This document shows, one piece after another, positions 54,306 to 64,000 of a stretch of DNA of 64,000 nt. The position numbers were made by a program, and so were the translations under genes. Under the pieces are notes generated by a model. That model did not search any database and was not told the origin of the DNA. It worked only from the letters and a program-made list of their open reading frames with translations. The stretch is from Phytophthora quininea (taxonomy: Eukaryota > Oomycota > Peronosporomycetes > Peronosporales > Peronosporaceae). Every line of letters starts with the position of its first letter. Positions within the stretch are counted from its first letter, which is position 1. The stretch is taken from contig JAAVTG010000229.1 of the NCBI GenBank assembly GCA_011947345.1, positions 248,001 to 312,000 on the forward strand. Reading direction: 5' to 3'.

Positions 54306-56870
54306 ATGAACCTCACCAAGATTTTCGCTCACCTCGCGCTCATTGCCGCGGCGATGGGATCCCTCGCGGACGCTGGCCACATTAGCGGCCAAACCCCGCA
54401 GAGCGTCTCTGGAGACGACTCGTACACTTCGGGCAAGGTGAGCACTCCTGCTCCTACGACTCTCACCCCAACGGTGACCCCAGCAGCTACGACCCCGGCT
54501 CCGATTGCAACCCCAGCAGCAACGACCGAGGTCCCGGAGATAACTCCTGCTGCAACGACAGCAGCTCCGACATCAAGTCCTGTTCCTACGACAGAGGCGC
54601 CAACGTCAACACCAGCCGCAACGACGCCGATTGCAACGAATCCGGTAGCTACGGCTGCTCCAACGACCAGCCCAAGCGATCAAAGGGCGACAGCACTACC
54701 CCGCAGCCAACTCAAGGAAGCATCAAAGATGGAGCCCACGCTACGACTGCTCCAACGACTAGTCCTGGCAACAAGGGCGATAACTCCACCCCGTGTCCGT
54801 CGAAGCCATCTCAAGAAGACGTGAACGGAGGGCTCAAGGATCGGCTGCCGGAGGTAATGGTGGCATCGGTGGCGGTGCTCACGGATCGGCCGCCGGCGGA
54901 ATTGGCGGAGGAGTCCACGGCGGTGCACAGGAGGCGTTGGCGGTGGTGTTGGCGGCGGCATTGGTGGAGGAGTCCACGGCGGTGCTGAAGGAAGCATCGG
55001 TGGCGGCATCGGCGGCGGCATTGGTGGAGGAGTCCACGGCAGCATCGGTGGCGGCATCGGCGGCGGCATTGGTGGAGGAGTCCACGGCAGCATCGGTGGC
55101 GGCATTAGTGGCGGTGCTGAAGGCGGCATCGGTGGCGGAATTGGTGGAGGAGTCCACGGCGGTGCTGAAGGAGGCATCGGTGGCGGCATCGGCGGCGGCA
55201 TTGGTGGAGGAGTCCACGGCAGCATCGGTGGCGGCATTAGTGGCGGTGCTGAAGGCGGCATCGGTGGCGGAATTGGTGGAGGAGTCCACGGCGGTGCTGA
55301 AGGAGGCATCGGTGGCGGCATCGGCGGCGGCATTGGTGGAGGAGTCCACGGCAGCATCGGTGGCGGCATTAGTGGCGGTGCTGAAGGCGGCATCGGTGGC
55401 GGAATTGGTGGAGGAGTCCACGGCGGTGCTGAAGGAGGCATCGGTGGCGGCATCGGCGGCGGCATTGGTGGAGGAGTCCACGGCAGCATCGGTGGCGGCA
55501 TTAGTGGCGGTGCTGAAGGCGGCATCGGTGGCGGAATTGGTGGAGGAGTCCACGGCGGTGCTGAAGGAGGCATCGGTGGCGGCATCGGCGGCGGCATTGG
55601 TGGAGGAGTCCACGGCAGCATCGGTGGCGGCATTAGTGGCGGTGCTGAAGGCGGCATCGGTGGCGGAATTGGTGGAGGAGTCCACGGCGGTGCTGAAGGA
55701 GGCATCGGTGGCGGCATCGGCGGCGGCATTGGTGGAGGAGTCCACGGCAGCATCGGTGGCGGCATTAGTGGCGGTGCTGAAGGCGGCATCGGTGGCGGAA
55801 TTGGTGGAGGAGTCCACGGCGGTGCTGAAGGAGGCATCGGTGGCGGCATCGGCGGCGGCATTGGTGGAGGAGTCCACGGCAGCATCGGTGGCGGCATTAG
55901 TGGCGGTGCTGAAGGCGGCATCGGTGGCGGAATTGGTGGAGGAGTCCACGGCGGTGCTGAAGGAGGCATCGGTGGCGGCATCGGCGGCGGCATTGGTGGA
56001 GGAGTCCACGGCAGCATCGGTGGCGGCATTAGTGGCGGTGCTGAAGGCGGCATTGGTGGAGGAGTCCACGGCAGCATCGGTGGCGGCATTAGTGGCGGTG
56101 CTGAAGGCGGCATCGGTGGCGGAATTGGTGGAGGAGTCCACGGCGGTGCTGAAGGAGGCATCGGTGGCGGCATCGGCGGCGGCATTGGTGGAGGAGTCCA
56201 CGGCAGCATCGGTGGCGGCATTAGTGGCGGTGCTGAAGGCGGCATCGGTGGCGGAATTGGTGGAGGAGTCCACGGCGGTGCTGAAGGAGGCATCGGTGGC
56301 GGCATCGGCGGCGGCATTGGTGGAGGAGTCCACGGCAGCATCGGTGGCGGCATTAGTGGCGGTGCTGAAGGCGGCATCGGTGGCGGAATTGGTGGAGGAG
56401 TCCACGGCGGTGCTGAAGGAGGCATCGGTGGCGGCATCGGCGGCGGCATTGGTGGAGGAGTCCACGGCAGCATCGGTGGCGGCATTAGTGGCGGTGCTGA
56501 AGGCGGCATCGGTGGCGGAATTGGTGGAGGAGTCCACGGCGGTGCTGAAGGAGGCATCGGTGGCGGTGCCCACGGCGGTGCTAAAGGCGGCATCGGTGGC
56601 GGTGTCCACGGCGCTACTGAAGGCGGAGTTGGCGGTGGTGCTCATGCTGGTGCTGGCGGTGATCGCACTTCGACAGAAAAGAATGGCGACCATGAAAAGT
56701 CTTACACTACTTTCTGGGGCATTAAGGGCGATCAAATCGGAAAGAAGGTGGCTGGGGCGTTCGGTGCAAAGACTCCGTGCCCCACCCCGAAGACAGCTGG
56801 GACGACCGCTGCGAAGACGCCGTGCCCCAATCCGGCGAACAAGTCTGCCCAGAAGTCTCTCCGTCAGTAA
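54306..56870 (+). CDS. Secreted Thr/Pro- then Gly-rich repeat protein
   Basis: About 855 residues. MNLTKIFAHLALIAAAMGSL is a signal peptide. A mucin-like stretch with TPAATTPAPIATPAATTEVP follows, then DNSTPCPSKPSQEDVNGG, then about 560 residues of Gly-rich repeats (AEGGIGGGIGGGIGGGVHGS, IGGGISGG). The end is unique: GDRTSTEKNGDHEKSYTTFW, GIKGDQIGKKVAGAFGAKTP, twice CP, and KSAQKSLRQ with the stop at 56868-56870. The first and last parts are in one frame. Three single missing bases (near 54682, 54830, 54930) carry the frame through the middle. Gly-rich and mucin-like composition fits a cell-wall, cyst or extracellular-matrix protein (inference). Long Ala/Val/Glu- or Pro-rich frames over the same repeat are by-products. 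Confidence 0.75.
54935..56640 (+). repeat. 132-bp coding tandem repeat, about ten units
   Basis: GAAGGAGGCATCGG recurs at 55167, 55299, 55431, 55563, 55695, 55827 and 55959 with exact 132-bp spacing, then after a 192-bp step (132 + 60) at 56151, 56283, 56415 and 56547. The copies are almost identical. Irregular partial units start the array. All spacings are multiples of 3, so the Gly-rich reading frame is kept. Each unit codes 44 residues. Confidence 0.95.
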
Positions 56871-57060
56871 AATGCTAGCTCGCCATACCAGCAGCCGTAG
56901 TGTACATTCGGTTCCGCAACGAATTTTTTTCTCGATAAATGGTTTGCTTTCCTTTATGCTGTGGTGTCGAGTGAGGTGTTAGCGCAGCTCTCGCGCTTGG
57001 CGTGAAGAAGACGTCCGCAGAAACGTTGATATTTCTCGTTGAGTGGTGATGACATTGGGA

Positions 57061-57230
57061 ACAGCCAGGGTTTACAGAGGATCAAGTGGTTCTTGCCAAG
57101 CTTTGTCGGGAGGCAATGGACTTCATACTGCGCGGCAACATTGAGTACGGTTAGGCTGAGCTGAAAAAATACGAGCCAGCGAAGAATCCAAGTCGAAAGC
57201 TCGCGTCACTAACTACTTGAACAAGTCCAT
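57061..57230 (+). pseudogene. C-terminal fragment related to the multi-pass membrane protein
   Basis: The plus strand reads FTEDQVVLAKLCREAMDFIL, RGNIEYG, stop, AELKKYEPAKNPSRKLAS, then a frame change to TNYLNKSIEWLCRPSK. The gene at 51473-53290 ends GNVEYDYQRRLRRKFDAARN and PSRKL, so this is the tail of a paralogue or an earlier copy. It lies immediately before SMC1, as the full gene lies immediately before the SMC1 fragment. Confidence 0.55.
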
Positions 57231-57306
57231 CGAGTGGCTGTGTCGTCCAAGCAAGGTAATGACGACACAAATTCAATGGCACGTTTTCCACTCTCCAGAA
57301 ACAAAA

Positions 57307-60300
57307 TCAATCAAATTTGGTTAGATCCAGCGTCATCGACTGGGACTGCTGCAACGTGATATCTTTGCAAATTCCGACAAGCGCGTCCGCTTTTTCGTAA
57401 AACGAGTCCTTGAGCGAGATCACGACGCACTGGAAGTCGCAGTTGGCAATGTAAGTGGACACCTTATTCACGTTCACGTTGTCCAGGGCGGCATCCACTT
57501 CGTCCAACACGAAGAACGGCGACGGGCGGTAGTTATGGATGGCGAACAGCAACGCAAGCGCAGCGACGGTCTTCTCGCCGCCAGACAATTGCTCCATCTC
57601 CCGGAACCGCTTCATTGGCGGCATCGCATTGTACTTGATCCCGTTCAGATACGGCTCGTCCGTGTTTTCCAAATTCAAGTACGCAGTGCCGCCCAGAGGG
57701 TGCTTGGAGCTCTTCGTGAGCTGCTTGTACGTCGAGTCAATGACCCCGAAACGTGGTTGAAGGCTTCCATAAACCGTTCAAAGCGTTCAAGCTTGACCTT
57801 TTCGAACTTTGATGCAGCATCGAACGATTGGCGCTTGATGCGATCCAACTCCTCCTCTTCCTTGCCGATCTTGCTTTGGATCGCATCGAACTTGTCGAGT
57901 GCGCGCAGATTCGGCTGCATGCGCTCCAGCTCCGTCAGTAGCACGCCGATTCGCTCTTCATAGCTACGATTAATCTCCTCGAACTCTTTTTTATCTACTA
58001 CGACGTGGGCATCCGGGAGAGCTGAGAAATCAACTTCTTGGTCAACAAAAAGCTCGTCGCCTAGTAGCTCTGCTCTTTCAAGAGCACTTTGACCATTAGA
58101 GTCGGCTCGAGATGCGTTTGCATCTTCCATTTCCACGTCTTCACCTGATTTTTGCCCAACAATGGGGAGTGTCACTTGATCCAGCGATGCGCGCTTAAAA
58201 ATCTCCGCCTTTTGGTCTTTCAAGCGTTCGAGCCCGGCTTCTTCTGCTGCGATTCTCCTCGTGATTTTGCTCTTACGCTCATCGTACTTGAGCTTCTTCG
58301 CGCCGATCGCTCGGAGCTCATTCTCAAGCGCCTCAACCTTTGAATTCAAGTCGGCATGAATCTTTTCTTGCGCTATTCTCTCTTTACGCAGAGCGGACAC
58401 TCGTTTCAACAGACCCGCTTCTTCTTCAGCTAATTGTTTTTGACGCTGGGCTTCTCGGGAGGCAATGTCTTTCGCAGAAGTCATGCGATCGTTGTAGTTT
58501 TGAGATTCCAAATATTCGATCTACAGACAAGACAACACTGTCAATGAGGATGCAGGAAAGATAGATCGAAGCTCAACAATCGGTACCTGTGCTCGCAACT
58601 TCTTCGCTTGTGTCGTGATTCTATGACGCACAGCATCCGCTTGCTCCCGACGCTTCAGAACTTTATCTTCGTAGATGCGAATACTTTCAACGCCCATCGC
58701 CTCGCTGAAATCTGCGAACATGTCGTCTTCCACCGTATTGATTTGGTCCTGAAGGCTCGCGAGTTTGCCTTTACGAGAGGCTACAGCCGCTTCAAATTTC
58801 TCAAGCTGTGGATCGATCGTTTCTTTAATGCGTTTATTCGCATCAGAAATGCGCGTCTCGAAGCCAGGCTTTTTCGTCTTTGTGATTTCCAGGTCCGCCT
58901 TTGCGTGGTGGAGTCGGCTTTTAGCCCCTCCAGTTTCGTTTGCAGCGATTGCAATCTCGTGTAAGATGACCCGTGGCGGTCCATTGCACGCACCTCGTCC
59001 ATCAACTCGTCCTTGCGCTGCTGCAAGGATTCCACCTCCTTTTCATCCCATCGACCAGCCCGGCGCGTGTCGTGGTCAGTTTTTCCACCCGTCATACTGC
59101 CGTTTTTGCTAACTACCATGCCGTCCAATGTGACCGCTTTCACTTTCTCATTTCGCCGAAAGCATAAATCTCGGGCGACATCGATTGAGTCGCACACAAC
59201 AGTGTCGCCTACGGCATACTGTAATGCTGGTTCAATTTCATCATCGCATTCGATAACGTCCAGCACCATCTTGATGTTATTGCCCAAGTCGCGAAAACGC
59301 TCATTGATCGGTTTGATGCGGATTCTGTCCAGAGGGATAAACTGAGCACTGCCGGAGCGAGAGTCCCGCAGGTACCGAATGCAATCTTGGCCTGTTTTGT
59401 AGTCCGTCACCACGATCGCATCCATGTGCTTTCCCGTTGCAATTGTCACGGCCATGTTGTACTTGCGCTGAACAGGCTTGCAAAGGTCCACAAGGCGACC
59501 GCGGACACCAGGATAGAGGCGCTTTAGTGTTTCGAGCGTTTCTGCCTTTCGCGCTTCGGCTTGTGATTGTCGCCGATCGTCTTTGAAATCACGTAGCTTG
59601 CTAGTCAGGCGTTTCAATTCCTCGGACAGTTTTTCTTTCGTTTGTGCCTGGGTTCGATTCTATGCAATGAAGTTAAGATCGCGTTAGATCGTTTTAAACT
59701 CATACAATATCGTGCTGTAGACACTTACTTCTTCGTCGGTCATCTGCAAGTTCCTTTCGGCTTCGATGATGTCATTCTCGGCTTCAGCAATGACGCGTTG
59801 CATCTGCAGGAAAACGTCATTAATGTTACAACTGGCGCTACCAGTATTTTGACAAGGCGAGACTTACATTGTCGATGCGTTCATCAGCTTGTTTCAGGTC
59901 TTCCGTGAGCATTTCCACCATCTTGACATTTTCCTGACGCTCCTGGGTCAGCATCTGCACCTTATGTTTGTCTGCATTTTGTTGACGCATAATTGCCTCT
60001 CGTTCTGTTCGCAGCATGTTAGTCTTGACTTGAACAGCTTCTTTAATGCGATGATACTCCTCTAAACGCGCGCCATCCATCACCAGCTCAGCGTCTTCAC
60101 CTCCATGGTTCGCGCGCCTCTGACTCGCATCCAAGTCCGCCATGGCTTTCTCCAGCTCTTGCAGGTCTCTCTTCAGACCGTCAAGTTCCTTATTCTTCTC
60201 CTCCACTCGCGTCTGCAGGTTCTTCTCAGTAGACTCGGCGTCAAGAATCCTCTTCTCCGCGTATCTCGTCTGTTCTCGGATCTTAATCACTTGCGGCTGG

Positions 60301-61232
60301 ATGTCCTCCATCTCGTTCTGGAAGTCCTGAAGCTTCTCGCGACTCAGTTTCTTGTCTCTCGAGTTGGCACTATGTTCTTTCTTCTTGGCATGATAATCTT
60401 TCAGTACATTCTCTTCCTTTGTGGAGCACTTCCTCTTCGATTCCTGGTACACCTTCACCGCTTCTTCATGCTCGTTGATCTCACCTTGTAGTTGGAACAA
60501 TTGCCACAGATAATGCTCCACGCGTAGCGTATTGGCTTTCTCCAGCTTGTCCCTGAAGCTCTCGGCCTCCTCCTTCTGCTCCCTCACCATCCTCTTCTCC
60601 GCCACCAGCCCTTTCTTCTTCCTATAGGCGAAGATCATGTTCTCTTCCGCTGCGTTCTTCCGCTCCATGAGCTTCTCATACTCGGTCTTTAGCTCGTCTG
60701 ACATGGAGATTTGCTCGAAGAGCTTGGTCAGCTCCGTGGGGCTCTTGCTGGCGATGCTCTCTACGTCTCCTTGGAACACCAGGAAGTTCCTAGCCTTCAC
60801 CAAGATCCCAATTTCCTTCAACTGGGCTTGGTAGCCTTCGAACCCCACGTCCTGGCCGTCGATGCGATATGAACCGACGCCTTTCTCATTAATGAGTCTT
60901 GTGAACGCGACTTCCTTAGTCTCTTGCGCGTGTCGGGCCATGGAAGGAGGCGTCTCGTCCTGGGATAGCTCGTAGACAAGAGTTACGAACGCCGAGCGGG
61001 ACTGGGCTACGCCCGGTACGTCTCCTGGAGCCTTGTGCACCAGGTCTTTGAGCTGGTTGCTGCGCAGTTGGCGCGAGTTGACGCCCAGCACGAAGCTGAT
61101 GGCGTCCATGAGGTTGGACTTGCCGCTGCCATTGGGTCCGATGACGGCCGTGAAGCGGTGGAACGGCCCCACCACGTGCCGCCCGCCGTACGACTTGAAG
61201 TTCTCGAGCTCCAGCTGGGCGATACGTCCCAT
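57307..61232 (-). CDS. SMC1: SMC1, cohesin ATPase subunit
   Basis: Exons on the minus strand are 61232-59868, 59803-59729, 59659-58587 and 58520-57307, giving 1,242 residues, the usual SMC1 length. [20 protein letters not shown] and [20 protein letters not shown] carry the Walker A motif (residues 32-39). [20 protein letters not shown] is the Q-loop region. A coiled coil, a hinge ([20 protein letters not shown]) and a second coiled coil follow. [20 protein letters not shown] is the ABC signature and [20 protein letters not shown] holds Walker B. SMC1 pairs with SMC3 to form the cohesin ring. Two frame changes (near 58919, T run on the plus strand; near 57744, C run) each need one base, and conserved residues continue on both sides, so the gene is probably intact. 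A rearranged partial copy lies at 53322-53690. Confidence 0.95.
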
Positions 61233-61361
61233 GAGTGCGCGAGAATGCGGAATTCGACACTAACTTGGCGTTTGTATGGCCAACGGCAACCAACATACAA
61301 ACATCAAGTGTAAAACAGAGTGATGGTCTCGAGTGCGCATTAGATCTAAAACCGACTGACA

Positions 61362-62849
61362 ATGGCCGAGCCCCGCGACGAGCAGGAGGTGCTGGCGTCG
61401 CTACCGCCGCCCCCATCAGCCTTCCCGGACTTCCCAGCGGCAGGTGAAGCTTCAGCTGTACCTCCGACAGCGCCAGAGACCACCAGCGACGACGCAGCGG
61501 CCGCTAGGACCAGCTCCAAGGGCTCCAACCTGCACATTCCGACATCCGCAGCCAAGGCCTCGTCCGCCGCGCGCTCAATGGCGGCTGCAGCCCGCTCCAA
61601 GTTGACTAAGGGCAGTCGAAAGGTGCTGAGCCCTCTGTCCCATACAATCAGTGGCAAGAAAGAGGCTTCTCCAAGCTCTACAAGTGAGGAGACGCCTACT
61701 GGCGAGGGCGGAGACCCCTCGGTTCACTGACGTCGTCATTGGTCAGTGCGTCGAGCTCGTTTGGGTCTCTGCTGTTCTCCCAGAGCTCAAGTGTAGATGA
61801 AGCACCTGGGGACGAAGTAGATGAAGAGATACAGAGACAGGTGTCGGCCCAGCAGAGGATGAAGGTCCTGGAGGACCTGGTGCAGCACCGACGGTCAGAC
61901 TGGAACTACCTCAAGGCCATGCACGAAGGCTCCAACTACTGGCTCAATGTTGCGCTGCTGAGAGAGCAGCAAGTGATGGGCCATTTAGGAGCCAAACAGA
62001 GCATTCGACGTGGAGCCCAGTTCTTCTACTTGGGTATTGGCCTTGGGAGGTTGGTAGGGGAGTCGCTGCACCCAGAGCTGTTGGCTATGGACTGCTGCCA
62101 ATTACTGGAGGAGCTCGAGTTTTTCTTTTCCTCCGCGACGGTGCAAGGAATGGTATGTGAGGGGTATTATGGAGAGGTGTGATGAGTTACTAACTATGTG
62201 TTGCTGTGGATATGACTAGAAAATGATGGTGGCAACGTCGAGTACACTACACGAACCTCTGGACAAGGAGCACGGCACGCAGTATTCTGCTGACGAACCT
62301 TTCCGCCCGACGCTCCACAAATGGAACCAGCGGCCCGTGTACAGACGGCTGATGACGCAGCCGATTGTACGTTTTGTTTGTTGATGCGGGATATTTGTCA
62401 CCATCTGACGTGATGGTACCGGTACGGTATTGTTGTTCTTGGAGCCTTTTCCACTAGACTATCGAGAGGTGCTGCTCTCGCTGTGTGATATCTTGGCGCT
62501 TATTTACAGCAAGCTGATCGAGGACAGCAGCTGCTCCGAGAACTTGAATTTGTTCCAGGCCATTATCCGCTTCGACGACCGTATCAAGGTAAACGAAAGC
62601 TGTACGGTTATGATACCTCCTTGCATAACACACTGATCCTTGGCTTTGCCATAGAAACTGTTCATCGATCCCGTCAAGAAGGAATTTTCCGCTGTGGCGT
62701 CGCATGTGATCGCCGAAGAGATGCGTCTTGTCCGCAAGACGTATGCGTCGGGAGTACGAGACAGCGGCAACGACGGCACGCTTGATGTTGCAAGTAATTC
62801 CGGCGATGCAAGACAAGAGGCAGCCGAGTCCCACAACGCCACCGCGTAG
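61362..62849 (+). CDS. Conserved-looking protein of unknown function, about 420 residues
   Basis: Exons are 61362-62152, 62220-62366, 62445-62588 and 62655-62849. The N-terminus MAEPRDEQEVLASLPPPPSA is disordered and Ala/Ser-rich. It changes frame at CCCC near 61715 (one C missing), becoming GSLTSSLVSASSSFGSLLFS. The folded part reads QRMKVLEDLVQHRRSDWNYL, GSNYWLNVALLREQQVMGHL, RGAQFFYLGIGLGRLVGESL, FRPTLHKWNQRPVYRRLMTQ, PIPFPLDYREVLLSLCDILA, LIYSKLIEDSSCSENLNLFQ, RIKKLFIDPVKKEFSAVASH. PxDYxEVLxSLCDxLxxxY recalls a widely conserved eukaryotic family that I cannot name with certainty. Divergent from SMC1, with 129 bases between starts. Confidence 0.7.
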
Positions 62850-63211
62850 TCACCGTGGTGCCTGTTCAATTACATGGATATTAGTAGATGGCAGCACTGA
62901 TTGAATTGCGATGGCATATGATTTCCAAGCACCAAAGTTGTCGATTTGATTGTGAAAGCATGGGCGAAGCCATTTCCATCACCAAGGTGACGTTGAGTAT
63001 TAGCTTTCGCCATCCGAGATGACCACCGGCTTTAGCCTGAGACTGGGCGATTCTGTACTATCCTGCACGCAAACTTTGATGTCGCCCCGGCCATTGTTGC
63101 CGACAGAGTGAGTGACAGATCCTCATGCCAAACAACCAGCTTCTAGGCCGCCATTTCCAAACCTCCCAGCTTGAGCGCAAAACGACAAAACCTTGGAATC
63201 AACTACGCACC
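62850..63211. other. Intergenic region before the ceramidase gene
   Basis: No gene or repeat recognised. It should hold the 3' end of the previous gene and the ceramidase promoter. Confidence 0.5.
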
Positions 63212-64000
63212 ATGCATCGTATTGTTCTTCTGTTGACGCTGATGCTTGCTGTGCTCGCCGACGCGTACAACATCGGCATTGGCAAGTCCGATATCACCGG
63301 ACCTGCAGCTGGAGTCATCATGATGGGGTTCGCCGACCCGACGGAGACCACCGCTGGCATCCTGAACCACCTCTATGCGCGAGCTTTCCTCATCGAAGAC
63401 GACGATACCGACAAACGAGTCCTGATTGTCCACTGTGATCTCATGTCCGTCACGCAGCTTGTCCACCAAGAAGTCCTCGCAAAATTGGCTACCAAGTACG
63501 ATGGAGTCTACACTGAGCAGAACGTCATTCTGCACGCCACGCACACTCACGCCAGCCCCGGAGGAACTGCCGGATACTTCCTCTACGACGCCTCCATCCT
63601 CGGATACATCAGCGAGAACTTTGACAAGATCGTGAGCGGCATCATGACCGCCATCGATGCAGCGCACACCTCGGTCGAAAGCGGCACGATCCGCTGGAAC
63701 AAGGGCGAAGTCAAGAAAGGAGGCAAGAACCGGTCGCCCAAGGCCTATCTGGCCAACTCGGCCAAAGAGCGCGCAAAGTACGCCAGCGACATCGACACGA
63801 CCATGAGAGCTCTGCACTTCTTCAGCAGTACGGGTAAACTGCGAGGCGTGCTGGCATTCTACCCAGTCCACCCCACCAGTCTCACCGCCAAAACCATCTC
63901 ATCAGCGGAGACAACAAGGGATACGCTGAGTTTCTGCTGGAAGACGAGCTGGACGACGTGGTGGTTGGCATCGGCATCGCGAATGCGGGAGATGTCAGCC
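63212..64000 (+). CDS. Neutral ceramidase, N-terminal part (runs off the window)
   Basis: MHRIVLLLTLMLAVLADAYN is a signal peptide. IGIGKSDITGPAAGVIMMGF, HLYARAFLIEDDDTDKRVLI and VHCDLMSVTQLVHQEVLAKL match the start of neutral ceramidases. NVILHATHTHASPGG holds the zinc-binding HTH region, and GVLAFYPVHPTSLT precedes the next zinc ligand area. The frame changes at AAAA near 63890. With one A it continues NHLISGDNKGYAEFLLEDEL and VVGIGIANAGDVS at the window edge, where the catalytic Ser motif (NxGDVSPN) begins. The enzyme hydrolyses ceramide to sphingosine and fatty acid, usually at the cell surface or in the secretory route. The 3' end is outside. Confidence 0.9.
   Translation, partial: MHRIVLLLTLMLAVLADAYNIGIGKSDITGPAAGVIMMGFADPTETTAGILNHLYARAFLIEDDDTDKRVLIVHCDLMSVTQLVHQEVLAKLATKYDGVYTEQNVILHATHTHASPGGTAGYFLYDASILGYISENFDKIVSGIMTAIDAAHTSVESGTIRWNKGEVKKGGKNRSPKAYLANSAKERAKYASDIDTTMRALHFFSSTGKLRGVLAFYPVHPTSLTAKTISSAETTRDTLSFCWKTSWTTWWLASASRMREMSA

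Noticed and set aside
54935..56640. Regular tandem repeat as a possible CRISPR array
   Set aside because: Units are adjacent without unique spacers, all coding and in a eukaryotic genome.
54680..56735. Two antisense frames of 637 and 618 codons (Pro/Met-rich and Ser/Thr/Asp/Ala-rich)
   Set aside because: They are open only because the 132-bp unit has no stops in those frames. There is no start context and no recognisable ends.
54793..56982. 729-codon plus-strand frame (Ala/Val/Glu/Ser-rich) over the tandem repeat
   Set aside because: It lacks a signal peptide and unique native ends. The Gly-rich frame connects a real signal peptide, a mucin-like stretch and a unique C-terminus, so this frame is a by-product of the repeat.

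Overview
This window reads as nuclear DNA of an oomycete, most likely a Phytophthora-like species. Genes are closely packed on both strands, and introns are short (about 55 to 100 bases, GT-AG). The gene set fits this: two RWP-RK regulators, a mucin-like Thr-rich membrane protein, AAAP-type and EamA transporters, TIR-ankyrin membrane proteins, and eukaryotic housekeeping genes (SMC1, CUL3, MON1, PSMG4). Degraded hAT, LINE, pogo-like and Ty1/copia elements lie between the genes.

Layout. 0-3.1 kb: the 3' end of an unknown gene, then the mucin-like membrane protein. 3.6-11.3 kb: two RWP-RK paralogues on the minus strand, separated by about 5 kb of sparse and transposon-derived sequence. 13.2-23.2 kb: compact single-copy genes, namely an unknown protein, a small secreted leucine-rich-repeat protein, a small charged protein, a METTL21-type methyltransferase, a TPR protein, a GT4 glycosyltransferase, MON1 and a small membrane protein. 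23.5-29.5 kb: a decayed amino-acid transporter and TIR-ankyrin gene A. 30.5-35 kb: a UDP-glycosyltransferase and cullin-3. 36-41 kb: a transposon graveyard including an internally deleted element with 42-bp terminal inverted repeats. 41.3-48.4 kb: a second small membrane protein, an unknown gene and TIR-ankyrin gene B. 48.6-53.3 kb: PSMG4, an EamA/DMT transporter, a secreted protein and a multi-pass membrane protein. 53.3-57.3 kb: duplicated debris of SMC1 and of the membrane-protein family around a secreted Gly-rich protein built on a 132-bp tandem repeat. 57.3-64 kb: SMC1, an unknown conserved gene and the start of a neutral ceramidase.

Two observations shape the annotation. First, many otherwise convincing genes are broken by single-base frame changes, nearly all of which are one base missing from a short homopolymer. 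I treat these genes as intact loci carrying probable sequencing errors, and each entry says where the frame changes. Second, the two TIR-ankyrin genes are the most unusual content. Each encodes N-terminal membrane segments, ankyrin repeats, a TIR domain that keeps the catalytic-type Glu, and a second TIR-like domain in which the matching Glu is Gln. Both genes sit beside paralogous small membrane-protein genes, which suggests that a block was duplicated.
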